From Paracoccaceae bacterium (GTDB taxonomy: Bacteria; Pseudomonadota; Alphaproteobacteria; Rhodobacterales; Rhodobacteraceae), in contig JANQRE010000005.1 of the NCBI GenBank assembly GCA_028284705.1, forward strand, positions 33,872 through 97,871: a stretch of 64,000 nucleotides of DNA, read 5' to 3'. The stretch's first letter is position 1. Each line of letters begins with the position of its first letter. The notes under the pieces are model-generated. The model made no database searches and had not been told where the DNA came from. It saw only the letters and a list, made by a program, of their open reading frames with translations. Shown here one piece after another: positions 63,900-64,000 of this stretch. Made by a program: the position numbers and the translations under genes.

Positions 63900-64000
63900 T
63901 CAGAGCAGCCCTTCGCGCTGGGCCTTTTTACGGGCCAGCTTGCGGGCGCGGCGGATGGCCTCGGCCTTCTCGCGTGCCTTCTTCTCAGACGGTTTTTCGT
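63900..64000 (-). CDS. rpsU: 30S ribosomal protein S21 (C-terminal part, cut by window edge)
   Basis: The last 32 codons read [20 protein letters not shown] and then [12 protein letters not shown] before TGA, matching the basic C-terminus of alphaproteobacterial S21. The start lies beyond 64000. S21 is a small-subunit protein needed for initiation. Confidence 0.93.
   Translation of the reverse strand, partial: EKPSEKKAREKAEAIRRARKLARKKAQREGLL

Overview
This is a GC-rich chromosomal segment that looks like a member of the Rhodobacterales (Roseobacter group, Alphaproteobacteria). The evidence is an irr gene divergent from fabA-fabB-fabI, a 44-residue aa3-type cytochrome oxidase subunit IV, DUF6173 and DUF805 proteins, a pyrB / dihydroorotase-like / plsY operon, a TRAP dicarboxylate-type uptake locus, and two loci that look built for methylated-amine and betaine compounds. 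Genes are dense and lie on both strands. Many adjacent genes overlap by 4 bases (ATGA), so operons can be read with some confidence. I saw no insertion sequence, phage module, CRISPR array or rRNA.

Layout. 1-7.6 kb: a TRAP transporter (dctPQM, minus), a divergent DctB/DctD-like two-component system, and a periplasmic iron-binding protein. 7.6-12.2 kb: a minus-strand operon of a dimethylglycine/sarcosine dehydrogenase-like flavoprotein, an MttB-family methyltransferase and a TetR regulator. 12.3-13.6 kb: tRNA-Arg(UCU), then a lower-GC stretch with a strongly operator-decorated promoter next to a second TetR gene. 13.7-17.6 kb: irr and fabA/fabB/fabI, with a VOC-family gene wedged in antisense. 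17.7-24.3 kb: an M50 peptidase, a four-gene overlapping run (HAD, alpha/beta hydrolase, PLP dehydratase, nuclease-like phosphatase), an MFS pump and PcaD. 24.4-29.3 kb: a four-gene operon of zinc alcohol dehydrogenase, TmpA-like 2-oxoglutarate oxygenase, TmpB/PhnZ-like HD oxygenase and an enolase-superfamily enzyme, with a FadR-type GntR regulator convergent to it. 29.3-36.7 kb: two tandem OmpA lipoproteins, an AraC/Ogt fusion, a Hint-domain protein, nth, a PfkB kinase, a PhyH oxygenase, and pgsA-moaD-moaE. 36.7-44.2 kb: a secreted hydrolase with a 417-bp non-coding gap, a large OmpA protein with its small partner, ubiA, rsmE and gshA. 44.2-50.6 kb: two DUF805 proteins, the plsY/pyrX/two membrane proteins/pyrB operon, a uracil-DNA glycosylase-like protein and moaB. 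50.7-64 kb: an RND efflux pair, a DsbD-N-like protein, algH, tsaC, an acyl-CoA dehydrogenase with an MBL hydrolase and DUF6173, the small cox subunit, a lipoprotein, a PstS-OmpA fusion and the end of rpsU.

How the genes may work together. The most distinctive biology is nitrogen/phosphorus scavenging from quaternary amines. The TmpA/TmpB pair would turn 2-(trimethylammonio)ethylphosphonate into glycine betaine and phosphate. About 12 kb away the MttB-like / DMGDH-like operon is of the type that demethylates betaine-derived compounds. That link is an inference. Other points to check are a DctD-like regulator whose AAA+ domain appears dead, a TetR gene with four copies of one operator around a promoter that reads into a small unknown gene, a dihydroorotase homologue without its metal ligands, and several inverted repeats at gene boundaries.
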